Part shown: piece after piece, positions 52,168 through 59,894 of the stretch
Numbering within the stretch: the stretch's first letter is position 1
Layout: each line of letters opens with the position of its first letter
Origin: Chromobacterium sp. ATCC 53434
GTDB taxonomy: Bacteria; Pseudomonadota; Gammaproteobacteria; Burkholderiales; Chromobacteriaceae
Direction: 5' to 3'
Length of the DNA stretch: 64,000 bases
Assembly (NCBI RefSeq): GCF_002848345.1
Contig: NZ_CP025429.1
Coordinates: forward strand, 62,001 to 126,000
The notes under the pieces: generated by a model
Database searches by the model: none
The model's input: the letters and a program-made list of their open reading frames with translations, nothing else
Told to the model about the DNA's origin: nothing
Translations under genes and position numbers: made by a program

Positions 52168-53086
52168 TAAGCCTCAAGGGGGGGGATGCCTCCCCCCGCG
52201 CCGCCAGGTAGTCGGCGAAAAAGTCTATGAAGGCCCGGACCTTTTCCGGCAGGTGGCGGGTGTCCGGGTAGACCGCGTACACCCCTTGCCGCGGAAATGC
52301 CCAATCCGGCAGCAGGCGTTCCAACGCGCCGGCCGCCACATCGTCATTGACCTGCCAGTCCGGCAGCAGCGCCACGCCGCAGCCCTGGCGCGCGAAGTCC
52401 AGCAAGGCGCCCGAGGTGTCGGCGACGATGCGCGGCGCGTCGCTGGCGTCCAGCATCGCCTCGCCATTTTTTCCCGCCAGCTTCCAGCGCAGCGGCGCCG
52501 CCAGCCGGCTGTGCGCCAGCCAGTCGGCGCGGGAGAGGTCGTCCACGCTTTCCACCTGCTTTCCGGGCGGCGCCAGATAGCTGGGCGACGCCACCGGCCA
52601 GATGTCGAATTCCTCCAGCAGCCGCGCGCGGTAGCTGGAGTCGCTCAGCGAGCCTAGCCGGATCGCCACGTCCACTTGTTGAGAAATCAGGTCGGCATGC
52701 CGTGACGACGACTCCAGCCGGACCGCCAGCCGCGGATGCAGCCGGGAGAAGGCCGCCAACGCCGGAATCACCCGGCGGCGGCCGTATTCCGGCGTGGTGC
52801 TCACGCTCAGCGTGCCCTGCAGGCCGCCGTGGCCGCGGCGCGCGTCGTCCATCGCCGATTGCGCCATGCGCAGCACGTGGAGGCAGTCCTGGTAGAAGCG
52901 TCGGCCGGTTTCGGTCAGCTGCAGCCGGCGGGTGCTGCGGGTCAGCAGCGCCACGCCCAGCTCGGCCTCCAGCTGTTTCAGGTTGAAGCTGACCACCGCC
53001 TTGCTGTGGCCCAGCGCGGCGGCAGCGGCGGTCAGCGAGCCGCATTCCACCACGGCGGCGAAGATGCGGAAGCGTTGCAGACTCAT
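52067..53086 (-). CDS. LysR-family regulator with C-terminus altered by a MITE
   Basis: A 339-residue regulator. The HTH is residues 2-60 (FAAVVECGSLTAAAAALGHSKAVVSFNLKQLEAELG), followed by a substrate-binding domain to about 300 (FIDFFADYLAARGE). The last 35 or so residues (RACLQSFCGIDGILPDAGHEK...) are translated from the inserted MITE. A run of eight C residues (52178-52185 on the other strand) lies just before; one more or one fewer would stop translation at or before the MITE edge. It is divergent from an MFS pump gene, with a palindromic operator between, and probably controls it. Confidence 0.82.
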   Translation of the reverse strand: MSLQRFRIFAAVVECGSLTAAAAALGHSKAVVSFNLKQLEAELGVALLTRSTRRLQLTETGRRFYQDCLHVLRMAQSAMDDARRGHGGLQGTLSVSTTPEYGRRRVIPALAAFSRLHPRLAVRLESSSRHADLISQQVDVAIRLGSLSDSSYRARLLEEFDIWPVASPSYLAPPGKQVESVDDLSRADWLAHSRLAAPLRWKLAGKNGEAMLDASDAPRIVADTSGALLDFARQGCGVALLPDWQVNDDVAAGALERLLPDWAFPRQGVYAVYPDTRHLPEKVRAFIDFFADYLAARGEASPPLRLRACLQSFCGIDGILPDAGHEKRPAAVSLTARDV

Positions 53087-53102
53087 CTTCTTCTCGACTT
53101 AT

Positions 53103-53121
53103 TGTCAAAATAATTTTGACA
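53103..53121. promoter_or_regulatory. LysR-type operator between regulator and MFS gene
   Basis: TGTCAAAA-TAA-TTTTGACA is a perfect 8-bp inverted repeat with a 3-base centre, in the 110-bp gap between the divergent LysR and MFS genes. Its T-N11-A form fits LysR-type binding sites, so the neighbouring regulator is the natural candidate. Confidence 0.6.
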
Positions 53122-53199
53122 GTTTAATCGATTGCTGGTGGTTTTTCCGGTGATCGGGCGAGACTAAGCTGGCCTCCGTCAAGCAAGGAGGTTGGATGC

Positions 53200-54621
53200 A
53201 TGGAGTATCGCAAACGCGTGGCCGCGGTGTACCTGTTGGGGTTTTTCATCGATCTGGCCAATCTTTTCGTCGGCAATGTCGCCTTTCCCGACATCGCCCG
53301 CGCCTTTCATCGCGATGTGGCGGAGCTGGCCTGGGTGGGCACCGCCTACATTCTGGGGCTGACCGCGGTGATCCCGCTGGGCAACTGGCTGGCGGCGCGC
53401 TGGGGCGGCAAGCGGGTGTTCGTCGCCTCGCTGCTGCTGTTCATGGCGGGCTCGGCCGGCGCGGCGCAGGCCGGCTCGCTCGGCGCGCTGATCGCCTGGC
53501 GCGCGCTGCAAGGCCTGGGCGGCGGCTTGTTGATTCCGTTGGGCCAGACCATGACCTATCGCTTGTACCGGCCGGCGGAGCGGCCCGGCCTGACGGCGAT
53601 GATTTTGCTGGTGGGCCAGCTGGCGCCGGCCCTGTCGCCGACGCTAGGCGGGCTGGCGCTGGACGCGTTGGGCTGGCGCTGGATTTTCTGGCTTAACTTG
53701 CCGCTGGCCGCCGTGCCGCTGGTTCTGGCGCTGCGCTGGCTGCGGGACGAGCGCGAGCCGGAGCCGGCCGCCGGCCTGGATTGGCTTGGCCTGCTGTTGG
53801 GCAGCCTGACATTGTTGCTGGTTTTGCAAGGGCTGGGCGATCTGGCGCAGCCGTCGACCTGGGGGCGCGGCGGCGCGTTGCTGGCGGCGGGCCTGGCGCT
53901 GGGCGCGGCTTATGCGCGGCACAGCCGCCGGCATCCGCGGCCCATTCTGCGGCTGGCGTTGCTGCGCGATCCGCTGCTGCGGATGTCGATGCTGATGTAT
54001 CTGCTGGTGCCGGGCGCTTTCATGGGCGTCAGCCTGGTGGCGATGCTGTATCTGCAGCAGGTGCTGGGCGTGCCGGCTTCCATCGCCGGCTTGTTGATGC
54101 TGCCGTGGTCGCTGGGCTCGTTCGCCGCGATCGCGCTGACCGGGCGCGGCTACCGCCGGCTGGGGCCCAGGCCGCTGCTGATGGCCGGCGCGCTGGCGCA
54201 GGGGATTGGCTTTCTGAGCTTGCTGGCGATAGACCGGTCCGGGCAGCTGCCCTGGCTGGCCGGCAGCTACGTGTTGATGGGCCTGGGCGGCACCTTGTGC
54301 AGCAGCGCCAGCCAGAGCACGGCTTTCCTGAGAGTGGAGCCGGCGCGGATGGGCGAGGCCAGCGCCTTGTGGAACATCAACCGCCAGGTCAGCTTCTGCG
54401 TCGGCATGGCGTTGGCCTGCGTGCTGCTGAACCTGCTGCTTGCCGGGCAAGGCATCGCCGATCCGGCGGCGCCCGCGGCGCGGGAATTGTCGGTACGGGC
54501 CTTCCATCTGTGTTTTCTGGCCGCCGCCTTGGCCATGTTGCCGCCCTTGTGGCTGGGCAGCCGGATAGGCAATGCGGAGGTATTGCGTTTATTGAATCGT
54601 CCTCGAATGGGAGAAGCATGA
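53200..54621 (+). CDS. DHA2-type MFS transporter
   Basis: A 473-residue membrane protein with about 14 spans and DHA2 marks: ANLFVGNVAFPDIARAFH, the TM4 segment IAWRALQGLGGGLLIPLGQT, and APALSPTLGGLALDALGWRWIFWLNLPL. It is probably a drug or metabolite exporter; the substrate is unknown. AGGAGG precedes the ATG at 53200 by 8 bases; another ATG at 53196 is out of frame. It overlaps the next gene (ATGA) and is divergent from a LysR regulator. Confidence 0.85.
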   Translation: MEYRKRVAAVYLLGFFIDLANLFVGNVAFPDIARAFHRDVAELAWVGTAYILGLTAVIPLGNWLAARWGGKRVFVASLLLFMAGSAGAAQAGSLGALIAWRALQGLGGGLLIPLGQTMTYRLYRPAERPGLTAMILLVGQLAPALSPTLGGLALDALGWRWIFWLNLPLAAVPLVLALRWLRDEREPEPAAGLDWLGLLLGSLTLLLVLQGLGDLAQPSTWGRGGALLAAGLALGAAYARHSRRHPRPILRLALLRDPLLRMSMLMYLLVPGAFMGVSLVAMLYLQQVLGVPASIAGLLMLPWSLGSFAAIALTGRGYRRLGPRPLLMAGALAQGIGFLSLLAIDRSGQLPWLAGSYVLMGLGGTLCSSASQSTAFLRVEPARMGEASALWNINRQVSFCVGMALACVLLNLLLAGQGIADPAAPAARELSVRAFHLCFLAAALAMLPPLWLGSRIGNAEVLRLLNRPRMGEA

Positions 54622-55022
54622 TGAAGAATGATGAATTGGCGGTATCGGCGCAGGTTCGCGACACTTTGGCGCAGATCGCGCGCTGGCTGGGCGACGGGCC
54701 GCATGGAGAGGAGGCGCTGGCAGCGCTGATGGCGGGTTTCGACGCCGACTTCGCCATGGTGGCGCCAAGCGGCGCGAGGCTGGGTTGGCAGGGACTGCGG
54801 GCATTTTTCCAGGACGCGGCAGGCAGCCGGCCGGGGCTGGAAATCGCGCTGGAGCGGATGACGCTGCTGATGGGAGATGGGGACGCCGCGACGGTGGCCT
54901 ACTACGAAACGCAGACCTTGGGCGACGGCAGCGGCAACGGCCGCCACGCGACGGCCGTGCTGCGCCGGGACGGCGCCAACTGGCGTTGGCGCCATCTGCA
55001 GGAAACCGGCGACGGCTGGTGA
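54618..55022 (+). CDS. SnoaL-like / DUF4440-type protein
   Basis: A 134-residue cone-shaped NTF2-like protein: DADFAMVAPSGARLGWQGLRAFFQDAAG, then GDAATVAYYETQTLG and the strand ATAVLRRDGANWRWRHLQETG typical of the fold. Catalytic residues are not clear and no reaction is proposed. The ATG overlaps the MFS stop, so it is coupled to that transporter and likely shares its regulation by the divergent LysR. Confidence 0.78.
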   Translation: MMKNDELAVSAQVRDTLAQIARWLGDGPHGEEALAALMAGFDADFAMVAPSGARLGWQGLRAFFQDAAGSRPGLEIALERMTLLMGDGDAATVAYYETQTLGDGSGNGRHATAVLRRDGANWRWRHLQETGDGW

Positions 55023-55040
55023 CGCCGCCGGGATGGCCTA

Positions 55041-55679
55041 TCAGTAGCCGACGGTGAAGCGGCTGCGTTGATGCTCGCCCTTGACCAGCTCGTCCAGCAT
55101 CGCCACCGCGTAGTCCTGGACCGAGATGTGGCTGTTGCCTTCGGCGTCGACCAGCAGTTGGTCCTTGCCCAGGCGGAACTGGCCGGTGCGCTGGCCCGGC
55201 TGCAGCATCGCCGACGGGCTCAGCAGCGTCCAGTTCAGCTCGGTCTCGGCGCGCAGCAGGTTCAGCGCTTCGCGGGCGCCCAGCGCCGAGGCCTTCCATT
55301 GCTCCGGAAACTCCGGCGTGTCCACCAGCTGCACGCCGGGGGCCACTTCCAGGCTGCCGGCGCCGCCGACGACCAAGAGGCGCGGCGCTTGCGCGGCCTT
55401 GGCCGCGGCGATGATGGCGCGCACGCCGGCGACGAAGTAGTCGAACTGCTCGGCCTGGGCGTGGCCGCTGAAGGCGCTGATCACGGCGTCGAAGCCTTTC
55501 AGCTGCTCGGCCAGCTGGGCGCTGTCCTGCACGTCGACCTTGGCGGCGGACAGATTGTCGCGGGCCTCGATGCGTTCCGGGCGGGACACCAGGGCGGTGA
55601 CGTGGTGGCCGCGGGACAGCGCTTCGTTCAACAGCGCGGAACCGACATAGCCGCTGGCGCCTATCAGTGCGATTTTCAT
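55041..55679 (-). CDS. NAD(P)-binding Rossmann-fold oxidoreductase (YwnB/NmrA-like)
   Basis: A 212-residue protein starting KIALIGASGYVGSALLNEALSRGHHV, an NAD(P)-binding GASGxVG loop. It continues as an atypical SDR (VISAFSGHAQAEQFDYFVAGVRAIIAAAK, LNWTLLSPSAMLQPG) of the NmrA/YwnB type. The substrate is unknown; some are quinone or flavin reductases and others are redox sensors. The frame opens at 55781, but the ATG at 55679 is the family start. Divergent from the LysR gene at 55814. Confidence 0.85.
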   Translation of the reverse strand: MKIALIGASGYVGSALLNEALSRGHHVTALVSRPERIEARDNLSAAKVDVQDSAQLAEQLKGFDAVISAFSGHAQAEQFDYFVAGVRAIIAAAKAAQAPRLLVVGGAGSLEVAPGVQLVDTPEFPEQWKASALGAREALNLLRAETELNWTLLSPSAMLQPGQRTGQFRLGKDQLLVDAEGNSHISVQDYAVAMLDELVKGEHQRSRFTVGY

Positions 55680-55813
55680 GGTGGGACTCCTTGGTTTGAT
55701 ATTCGGTTGAAGCACTGTGTCGCAGCGCTGATGGACGTCATCATGCGCTTTTCGATTGATCCGATAAACGGCTGAAACCATAATTGATTGTTATTGAAAA
55801 ATTGACAGTTGAT

Positions 55814-56722
55814 ATGGCGAGAGGCGTAGAGGGCAATCTGGAGGGGCTGCAGATCTTCGTGGCGGTGGCCGAGGCCGGCGGCTTCACCGCCGCCGCCGAG
55901 CGGCTGGGCATGACCAAGGCCAATGTCAGCCTGCAGGTGGGCAGGCTGGAGACGCAGCTGGGCGCGACGCTGTTCACCCGGACGACGCGGCGGGTGAAGC
56001 TGACCGAGGCGGGGCAGGCCCTGTACCTGGATGCGCAGCCGGCGCTGGCGGCCCTGCGCGACGCGCTGTTGCAGGCCGGTCACGGCGCGGCGGCGCTGTC
56101 CGGCACGCTGCGGCTGACCGCGCCGGTCAGCCACATGGCGGAATCGGTCGCGCCGGCGGCCACGCAGTTCATCCGCCAGCATCCGGGCCTGCAACTGGAG
56201 CTGCATGCCAGCGACCGCATGGTGGACCTGGTGGCCGACGGCATGGATCTGGCGATCCGCCTGGGCATGCTGCGCGACTCCTCGCTGCGCGCGCTGAAGC
56301 TGGGCGAGTTCGCCCAGCAGCTGGTGGCGTCTCCGGCCTATCTGCGCGAGCGCGGCATGCCCGGGCATCCCGCCGAGCTGTCCGGGCACGACTGGGTGGC
56401 GCTGACGCTGCTGAAGACGCCGCTGACCTGGCGCTTTTCCGGCCGGGACGGCGCGGAGGAGACGGTGAGGACGCGCGCGCGGATCAAGGTGGACTCCGCC
56501 GCCTCGCTGCGTTCGCTGCTGCTGGCCGGCGCCGGCGTGTCGGTGCTGGACTCGTTCAGCGTGCAGGAGGACCTGCGCCAGGGCCGGCTGGTTCACCTGC
56601 TGCCGCAATGGACGCTGGCCAAGGGCGGCGTCTACGCGGTGTTTCCGCCCGGCCGCCACGCGCCGGCGGCGGCGCGCGCCTTCGTCGAGTTCTACCGGGT
56701 GATGCTGGCGCGGCCGGCCTGA
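55814..56722 (+). CDS. LysR-family transcriptional regulator
   Basis: A 302-residue regulator with an N-terminal HTH (LQIFVAVAEAGGFTAAAERLGMTKANVSLQVGRLETQLG) and a LysR substrate domain ending VYAVFPPGRHAPAAARAFVEFYRVML. It is close to the PBP2_CrgA-like group. A TTG at 55784 is in frame; the ATG at 55814 is used. It is divergent from the Rossmann oxidoreductase gene and may regulate it. Its end overlaps the convergent LysR gene by 31 bases. Confidence 0.87.
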   Translation: MARGVEGNLEGLQIFVAVAEAGGFTAAAERLGMTKANVSLQVGRLETQLGATLFTRTTRRVKLTEAGQALYLDAQPALAALRDALLQAGHGAAALSGTLRLTAPVSHMAESVAPAATQFIRQHPGLQLELHASDRMVDLVADGMDLAIRLGMLRDSSLRALKLGEFAQQLVASPAYLRERGMPGHPAELSGHDWVALTLLKTPLTWRFSGRDGAEETVRTRARIKVDSAASLRSLLLAGAGVSVLDSFSVQEDLRQGRLVHLLPQWTLAKGGVYAVFPPGRHAPAAARAFVEFYRVMLARPA

Positions 56723-57642
56723 TCGGCCCGGTTTTCCGGCAGCGCGGCGGCGACGCGCGGCAGCACGAAGTCGATGAAGGTCTGGTATTTGCAGCTCAGC
56801 GGGGTGCGGAACGGATGCACCAGATAGATGGGCCAGTAGTCGCAGTGCCAGTCGGGCAGCACCCGCGCCAGTTCGCCGCGCTCCAGATGCCTTTGCACCG
56901 TGTAGTCGGCCAGCAGCGTGATGCCGTGGCCGGACAGCGCCAGCTCGGCGCGCAGCGGGTAGTGGTCGAGGTAGAGCTGGGCCTGGATGGGCTGGCGCAG
57001 CAGCAGCTCCCCTCGCATCAGCCTCAGGCCCTGGTCCTGATCGGCCTCCATCACCAGCAGGCGGTGGGTCTCGAGATCGGCCGGCTGCCGTATCGGCGGG
57101 TGGCGCGCCAGGTAGGCCGGCGACGCGTACAGGTTCTCGCTGGCGTAGCCGGCCAGCCGGGCCGCCAGGCTTTCGTCGCCGACCTTGTGCGAGCGCGCCG
57201 AGCGCAGGCAGAAATCCAGCACGTCGGCCACCGGGTCCTGCACGCGGTTGTTCACCTGCAGCGACAGCCTCAATGCCGGATGGACGCTGGCCATCTCGCT
57301 CAATATCGGCCCCAGCACGTATTGGGCCAGCGACGACGTGGTGCTGACCGTCAGCGGGCCGGCCAGGTCGCTCTGCGTCTGGTCCACCGCCATCCTGGCC
57401 TGCGCCATCGTCTCGCGCAGCCGCGCCGCATGCGGCCGAAGCCGCTCGCCGGCCTCGGTCAGCGCCACCCTGCGCGTGCTGCGCAGCACCAGCGTCGCGC
57501 CCAGCTCGCGTTCCAGTTGCTTGACCCGCGCGCTGACCAGACTCTTGTGGCAGTCCAGCAGGTCGGCGGCGGCGGTGAAGCTGCCGGCGCGGGCCAGCGC
57601 GTCGAAGGCCAGCAGATTGTCTGGCGACGGCATTGTTTTCAT
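56692..57642 (-). CDS. LysR-family transcriptional regulator
   Basis: A 316-residue regulator. The HTH is DNLLAFDALARAGSFTAAADLLDCHKSLVSARVKQLERELG, followed by a CrgA-like effector domain. The frame opens at 57717, but the family start MKTMPSPDNLLAF at 57642 is chosen; no strong ribosome site is visible. It converges with the previous LysR gene, overlapping by 31 bases, and is divergent from a tiny arginine-rich frame. The effector is unknown. Confidence 0.85.
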   Translation of the reverse strand: MKTMPSPDNLLAFDALARAGSFTAAADLLDCHKSLVSARVKQLERELGATLVLRSTRRVALTEAGERLRPHAARLRETMAQARMAVDQTQSDLAGPLTVSTTSSLAQYVLGPILSEMASVHPALRLSLQVNNRVQDPVADVLDFCLRSARSHKVGDESLAARLAGYASENLYASPAYLARHPPIRQPADLETHRLLVMEADQDQGLRLMRGELLLRQPIQAQLYLDHYPLRAELALSGHGITLLADYTVQRHLERGELARVLPDWHCDYWPIYLVHPFRTPLSCKYQTFIDFVLPRVAAALPENRADQAGRASITR

Positions 57643-57739
57643 ATCAGGACAATCTTTCCGAAATAGCGCGTTTATCCGATACAGTCTACCGATTATCCTG
57701 ACTCGCATCATTACCATGTCATCGAAAGCGAGGCGCGAG

Positions 57740-57853
57740 ATGGGCTATCTATACCGTTTGTATCCCTGGTTGTTCCAGCGGGAGCTGGCGCGCTGCCGCG
57801 GCCTGAAGCAATGGCGCGAGGGCCGGGCCGAGGCTCGCCGGCTGCTGTACTGA
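57740..57853 (+). CDS. Possible small basic protein
   Basis: A 37-residue frame (MGYLYRLYPWLFQRELARCR...) rich in Arg, Leu and aromatic residues, with GAGG 6 bases before the ATG. An in-frame ATG at 57716 would add eight residues. It lies just after the divergent LysR start and ahead of a terminator for the opposite strand. No family was recognised, and it may be chance. Confidence 0.35.
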   Translation: MGYLYRLYPWLFQRELARCRGLKQWREGRAEARRLLY

Positions 57854-57857
57854 GCGA

Positions 57858-57889
57858 TGAAAAAAGCCCCGGCCGGAACGGCGCGGGGC
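57858..57889 (-). terminator. Rho-independent terminator of the R-body operon
   Basis: A GCCCCG...CGGGGC hairpin (57866-57889) followed, on the minus strand, by six T residues (the A run at 57860-57865). It lies about 25 bp after the last rebB-like gene. The same hairpin type ends the EmrB operon near 29950. Confidence 0.82.
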
Positions 57890-57912
57890 AAGCCCTGGGG
57901 GGATGATAGGGA

Positions 57913-58236
57913 TCAGCGGTTCTGGAAGCTTTGCAGCACGGTCAGCAGGCTGGTCAGGTTGTCGGCGATGCCGCCCTGGGCCACTTTCTCGGTGGCGGCC
58001 GCGCCGGCCATGGTGTTCAGGCTGTAGATCTGCATCACGCCCTGGTTGGCGGCGGCCTGGGCCAGCGTGTTCTGCTGCTGCTGGGCCGAAACCGCGTTCT
58101 GGAACAGGATGCCGGTGGAGTGGGCCAGCGATTGGTAGATCGAGCCCATCGCCATCGCCGGCGCTTCGCCGAGCACCTTGACGTTGACCTGGGTGACGGC
58201 GTCGGTGATCTGGTTGTTGACTTGAGTCGGGAACAT
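57913..58236 (-). CDS. RebB-family R-body protein, copy 3
   Basis: A 107-residue protein of the RebB ('killing trait') family: NNQITDAVTQVNVKVLGEAPAMAMGS, AHSTGILFQNAVSAQQQQN, and the tail NLTSLLTVLQSFQNR. RebB proteins polymerise into R-bodies, protein ribbons that roll up in the cytoplasm and unroll with pH or other triggers. It is the last of three tandem paralogues, with 31 bp between it and the copy before. A terminator follows. Confidence 0.85.
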   Translation of the reverse strand: MFPTQVNNQITDAVTQVNVKVLGEAPAMAMGSIYQSLAHSTGILFQNAVSAQQQQNTLAQAAANQGVMQIYSLNTMAGAAATEKVAQGGIADNLTSLLTVLQSFQNR

Positions 58237-58267
58237 CGGATGTCTCCTGGTTTAGCCGGTATGCCGC

Positions 58268-58594
58268 TTAGCGGTTCTGGAAGCTCTGCAGCACGGTCAG
58301 CATGCTGGTCAGATTGTCCGCGACGCCCCCTTGCGAGGTTTTCTCGGTGGCGGCGGCGTCGGCCATGGTGTCGACGCTGTAGATCTGCATCACGCCCATG
58401 TTCGAACCCGCCTGGGCCAGCGTGTTCTGCTGCTGTTGGGCCGAGACGGCGTTCTCGAACAGGATGCCGGTGGAGTGGGACAGGCTTTGGAACAGCGCGC
58501 CCATCGCCATCGCCGGCGATTCGCCGAGCACCTTGACGTTTACCTGGGTGACGGCGTCGGTGATCTGGCTGTTGACACTGGTATCTCTGGCCAT
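58268..58594 (-). CDS. RebB-family R-body protein, copy 2
   Basis: A 108-residue RebB-type protein very similar to its two neighbours. It has the same core NSQITDAVTQVNVKVLGESPAMAMG, the HSTGILFENAVSAQQQQN helix and the NLTSMLTVLQSFQNR tail. It differs mainly at the N-terminus (MARDTSV) and in GALFQSLSHS, GSNMGVMQIYSVD and DAAATEKTSQGG. It is probably a structural subunit that co-assembles with the others into R-body ribbons. It starts 30 bp after copy 1. Confidence 0.85.
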   Translation of the reverse strand: MARDTSVNSQITDAVTQVNVKVLGESPAMAMGALFQSLSHSTGILFENAVSAQQQQNTLAQAGSNMGVMQIYSVDTMADAAATEKTSQGGVADNLTSMLTVLQSFQNR

Positions 58595-58624
58595 CGTTTG
58601 TTTCCTTTATCTGGGCGGGTTGGC

Positions 58625-58948
58625 TTAGCGGCGGAACGATTGCAGCACGGTCAGCAGGCTGGTCAGATTGTCGGCGATGCCGGCCTGGCTGATCTTCTCG
58701 GTGCCGGCGGCGCCGGCCATCGTGTCCATGCTGTAGATTTGCATCACGCCCATATTGGAGGCGGCCTGGGTCAGCGTGTTTTGTTGCTGCTGGGCCGAAA
58801 CGGCGTTCTCGAACAGAATGCCGGTGGAGTGGGCCATGGTCTGGTAGATCGAACCCATGGCCATCGCCGGGGATTCGGCCAGCACCTTGACGTTGGACTG
58901 GGTGACGGCATCGGTGATCTGGTCGTTTACTGCGGTGTGCTCAGCCAT
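58625..58948 (-). CDS. RebB-family R-body protein, copy 1
   Basis: A 107-residue RebB-type protein. Family marks are NDQITDAVTQSNVKVLAESPAMAMGSI, MAHSTGILFENAVSAQQQQN, and the C-terminal NLTSLLTVLQSFRR. It is the first of three tandem paralogues and follows a coiled-coil protein gene by 70 bp. Small RebB-type proteins are often present in several copies, as in the Caedibacter reb locus, where RebA and RebB are the ribbon subunits. Confidence 0.85.
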   Translation of the reverse strand: MAEHTAVNDQITDAVTQSNVKVLAESPAMAMGSIYQTMAHSTGILFENAVSAQQQQNTLTQAASNMGVMQIYSMDTMAGAAGTEKISQAGIADNLTSLLTVLQSFRR

Positions 58949-59018
58949 TTCTGCTTCCTTCCTGCTAAGGGTTGGGATCGCGCACGCGGCGGCAGGGCGA
59001 AGGGCGCTGCTGCTCGTG

Positions 59019-59612
59019 CTATGGCATGGACGCGGTGCCGGCCGGCGTGTGAACGGCGTCGGCGGCCGGCGCCGGAGACGCGGACCCGGCCGCGCCGTCG
59101 GGCGCCTGCTGGGCGTTCAGGCGCTCGGCCAGAGCCTGCAGTTGCTGGGTCAGCGGGCCGAAGGACTGCTGGAAGCATTTTTCCACTTCCTGCCGCGCCA
59201 GATTGGACAGGTGCTCGGCGATCTGGGTCAGCGCCAGCTGGCTGCCGGGCTGCAGGCCGCCCATGCCGGATTGCAGCGTCGACGGCCGCAACTCGGCCAG
59301 GTTCTGGCTGCCTTCCAGCAGTTTCAGGATCGCCTGCTCCTCGGCGTCCTGCACCTGCAGCGCCTTGCTGGAATTGGACTGGATCGCCTCCAGCAGGTCG
59401 CGGACGCTGGAGGCGGCCCGGTTCTGTCCCTGAGCGATGGCGCGCTGGGCCTGCTGCCTGGCCTGCTGCACGGCATTGGCCGGCGGGACCGCCTGGCTCC
59501 GTATCGCCTGCTGCAGTTGCAGCAGCTGGTCTTGCTCCAGCGCCTCCAGCGGGCGCCCCAGATATTGCTCGGCGATCTGGCGCAGGTCGGGACTCAAGCT
59601 CGCCTCAGTCAT
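59019..59612 (-). CDS. Gln-rich helical protein of the R-body locus
   Basis: A 197-residue hydrophilic protein, strongly helical and rich in Gln, Ala and Leu (QQARQQAQRAIAQGQNRAAS; SNLARQEVEKCFQQSFGPLTQQLQALAERLNAQQ), probably coiled coil. A Pro/Ala-rich tail ends in ASMP. No enzyme motif, signal peptide or membrane span is seen. The start overlaps the 64-residue gene upstream by 8 bases. Its place between that gene and the rebB copies suggests an R-body assembly, scaffold or accessory role. No family was recognised. Confidence 0.65.
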   Translation of the reverse strand: MTEASLSPDLRQIAEQYLGRPLEALEQDQLLQLQQAIRSQAVPPANAVQQARQQAQRAIAQGQNRAASSVRDLLEAIQSNSSKALQVQDAEEQAILKLLEGSQNLAELRPSTLQSGMGGLQPGSQLALTQIAEHLSNLARQEVEKCFQQSFGPLTQQLQALAERLNAQQAPDGAAGSASPAPAADAVHTPAGTASMP

Positions 59613-59799
59613 GGCCTGCGTCCCCGTCGTCGTCCAGCAGCGGCGCCAGCGCGCCGCGGATGCTCAGCAGCGCCTGCAGCACGGCCAGCGCCTGTTCGTC
59701 GTCGCGATGGCCGTCGTGCAGCGATTCGGCCCAGAGCGCCAGATGCTCGCCCAGCAGTCGGGACGCGGTCTGATATATGCCGTTCAATTCGTCTTGCAT
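59605..59799 (-). CDS. Small acidic protein of the R-body locus
   Basis: A 64-residue protein: MQDELNGIYQTASRLLGEHL, then a His/Asp-rich segment (SLHDGHRDDEQAL) and an acidic tail (LLDDDGDAGHD). It overlaps the next gene by 8 bases, which supports translation. An AGGAGGACA ribosome site lies just before the ATG. No family was recognised. The acidic, helical nature would fit a chaperone- or assembly-type role, but that is only a suggestion. Confidence 0.6.
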   Translation of the reverse strand: MQDELNGIYQTASRLLGEHLALWAESLHDGHRDDEQALAVLQALLSIRGALAPLLDDDGDAGHD

Positions 59800-59826
59800 A
59801 GCATGTCCTCCTGAATGATCAATGCG

Positions 59827-59864
59827 GCAACAGCCCTGCCGGACGAGCCGGGCAGGGCTGTTGC
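59827..59864. other. Strong hairpin inside the R-body gene run
   Basis: GCAACAGCCCTGCC, 10-base loop, GGCAGGGCTGTTGC: a perfect 14-bp stem between the lysozyme gene and the small acidic gene. There is no T run on either side, so it is not a classic terminator. It could attenuate or partly stop transcription, or stabilise the downstream message carrying the rebB copies. Confidence 0.7.
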
Positions 59865-59894
59865 ATGGACGAGGCGGCGGGCGGGGCGTGAAGC

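Noticed and set aside
57185..57715. Plus-strand frame antisense to the LysR gene upstream of the small basic frame
   Set aside because: It is a Ser/Arg-rich shadow; only the last 37 codons have their own ribosome site.
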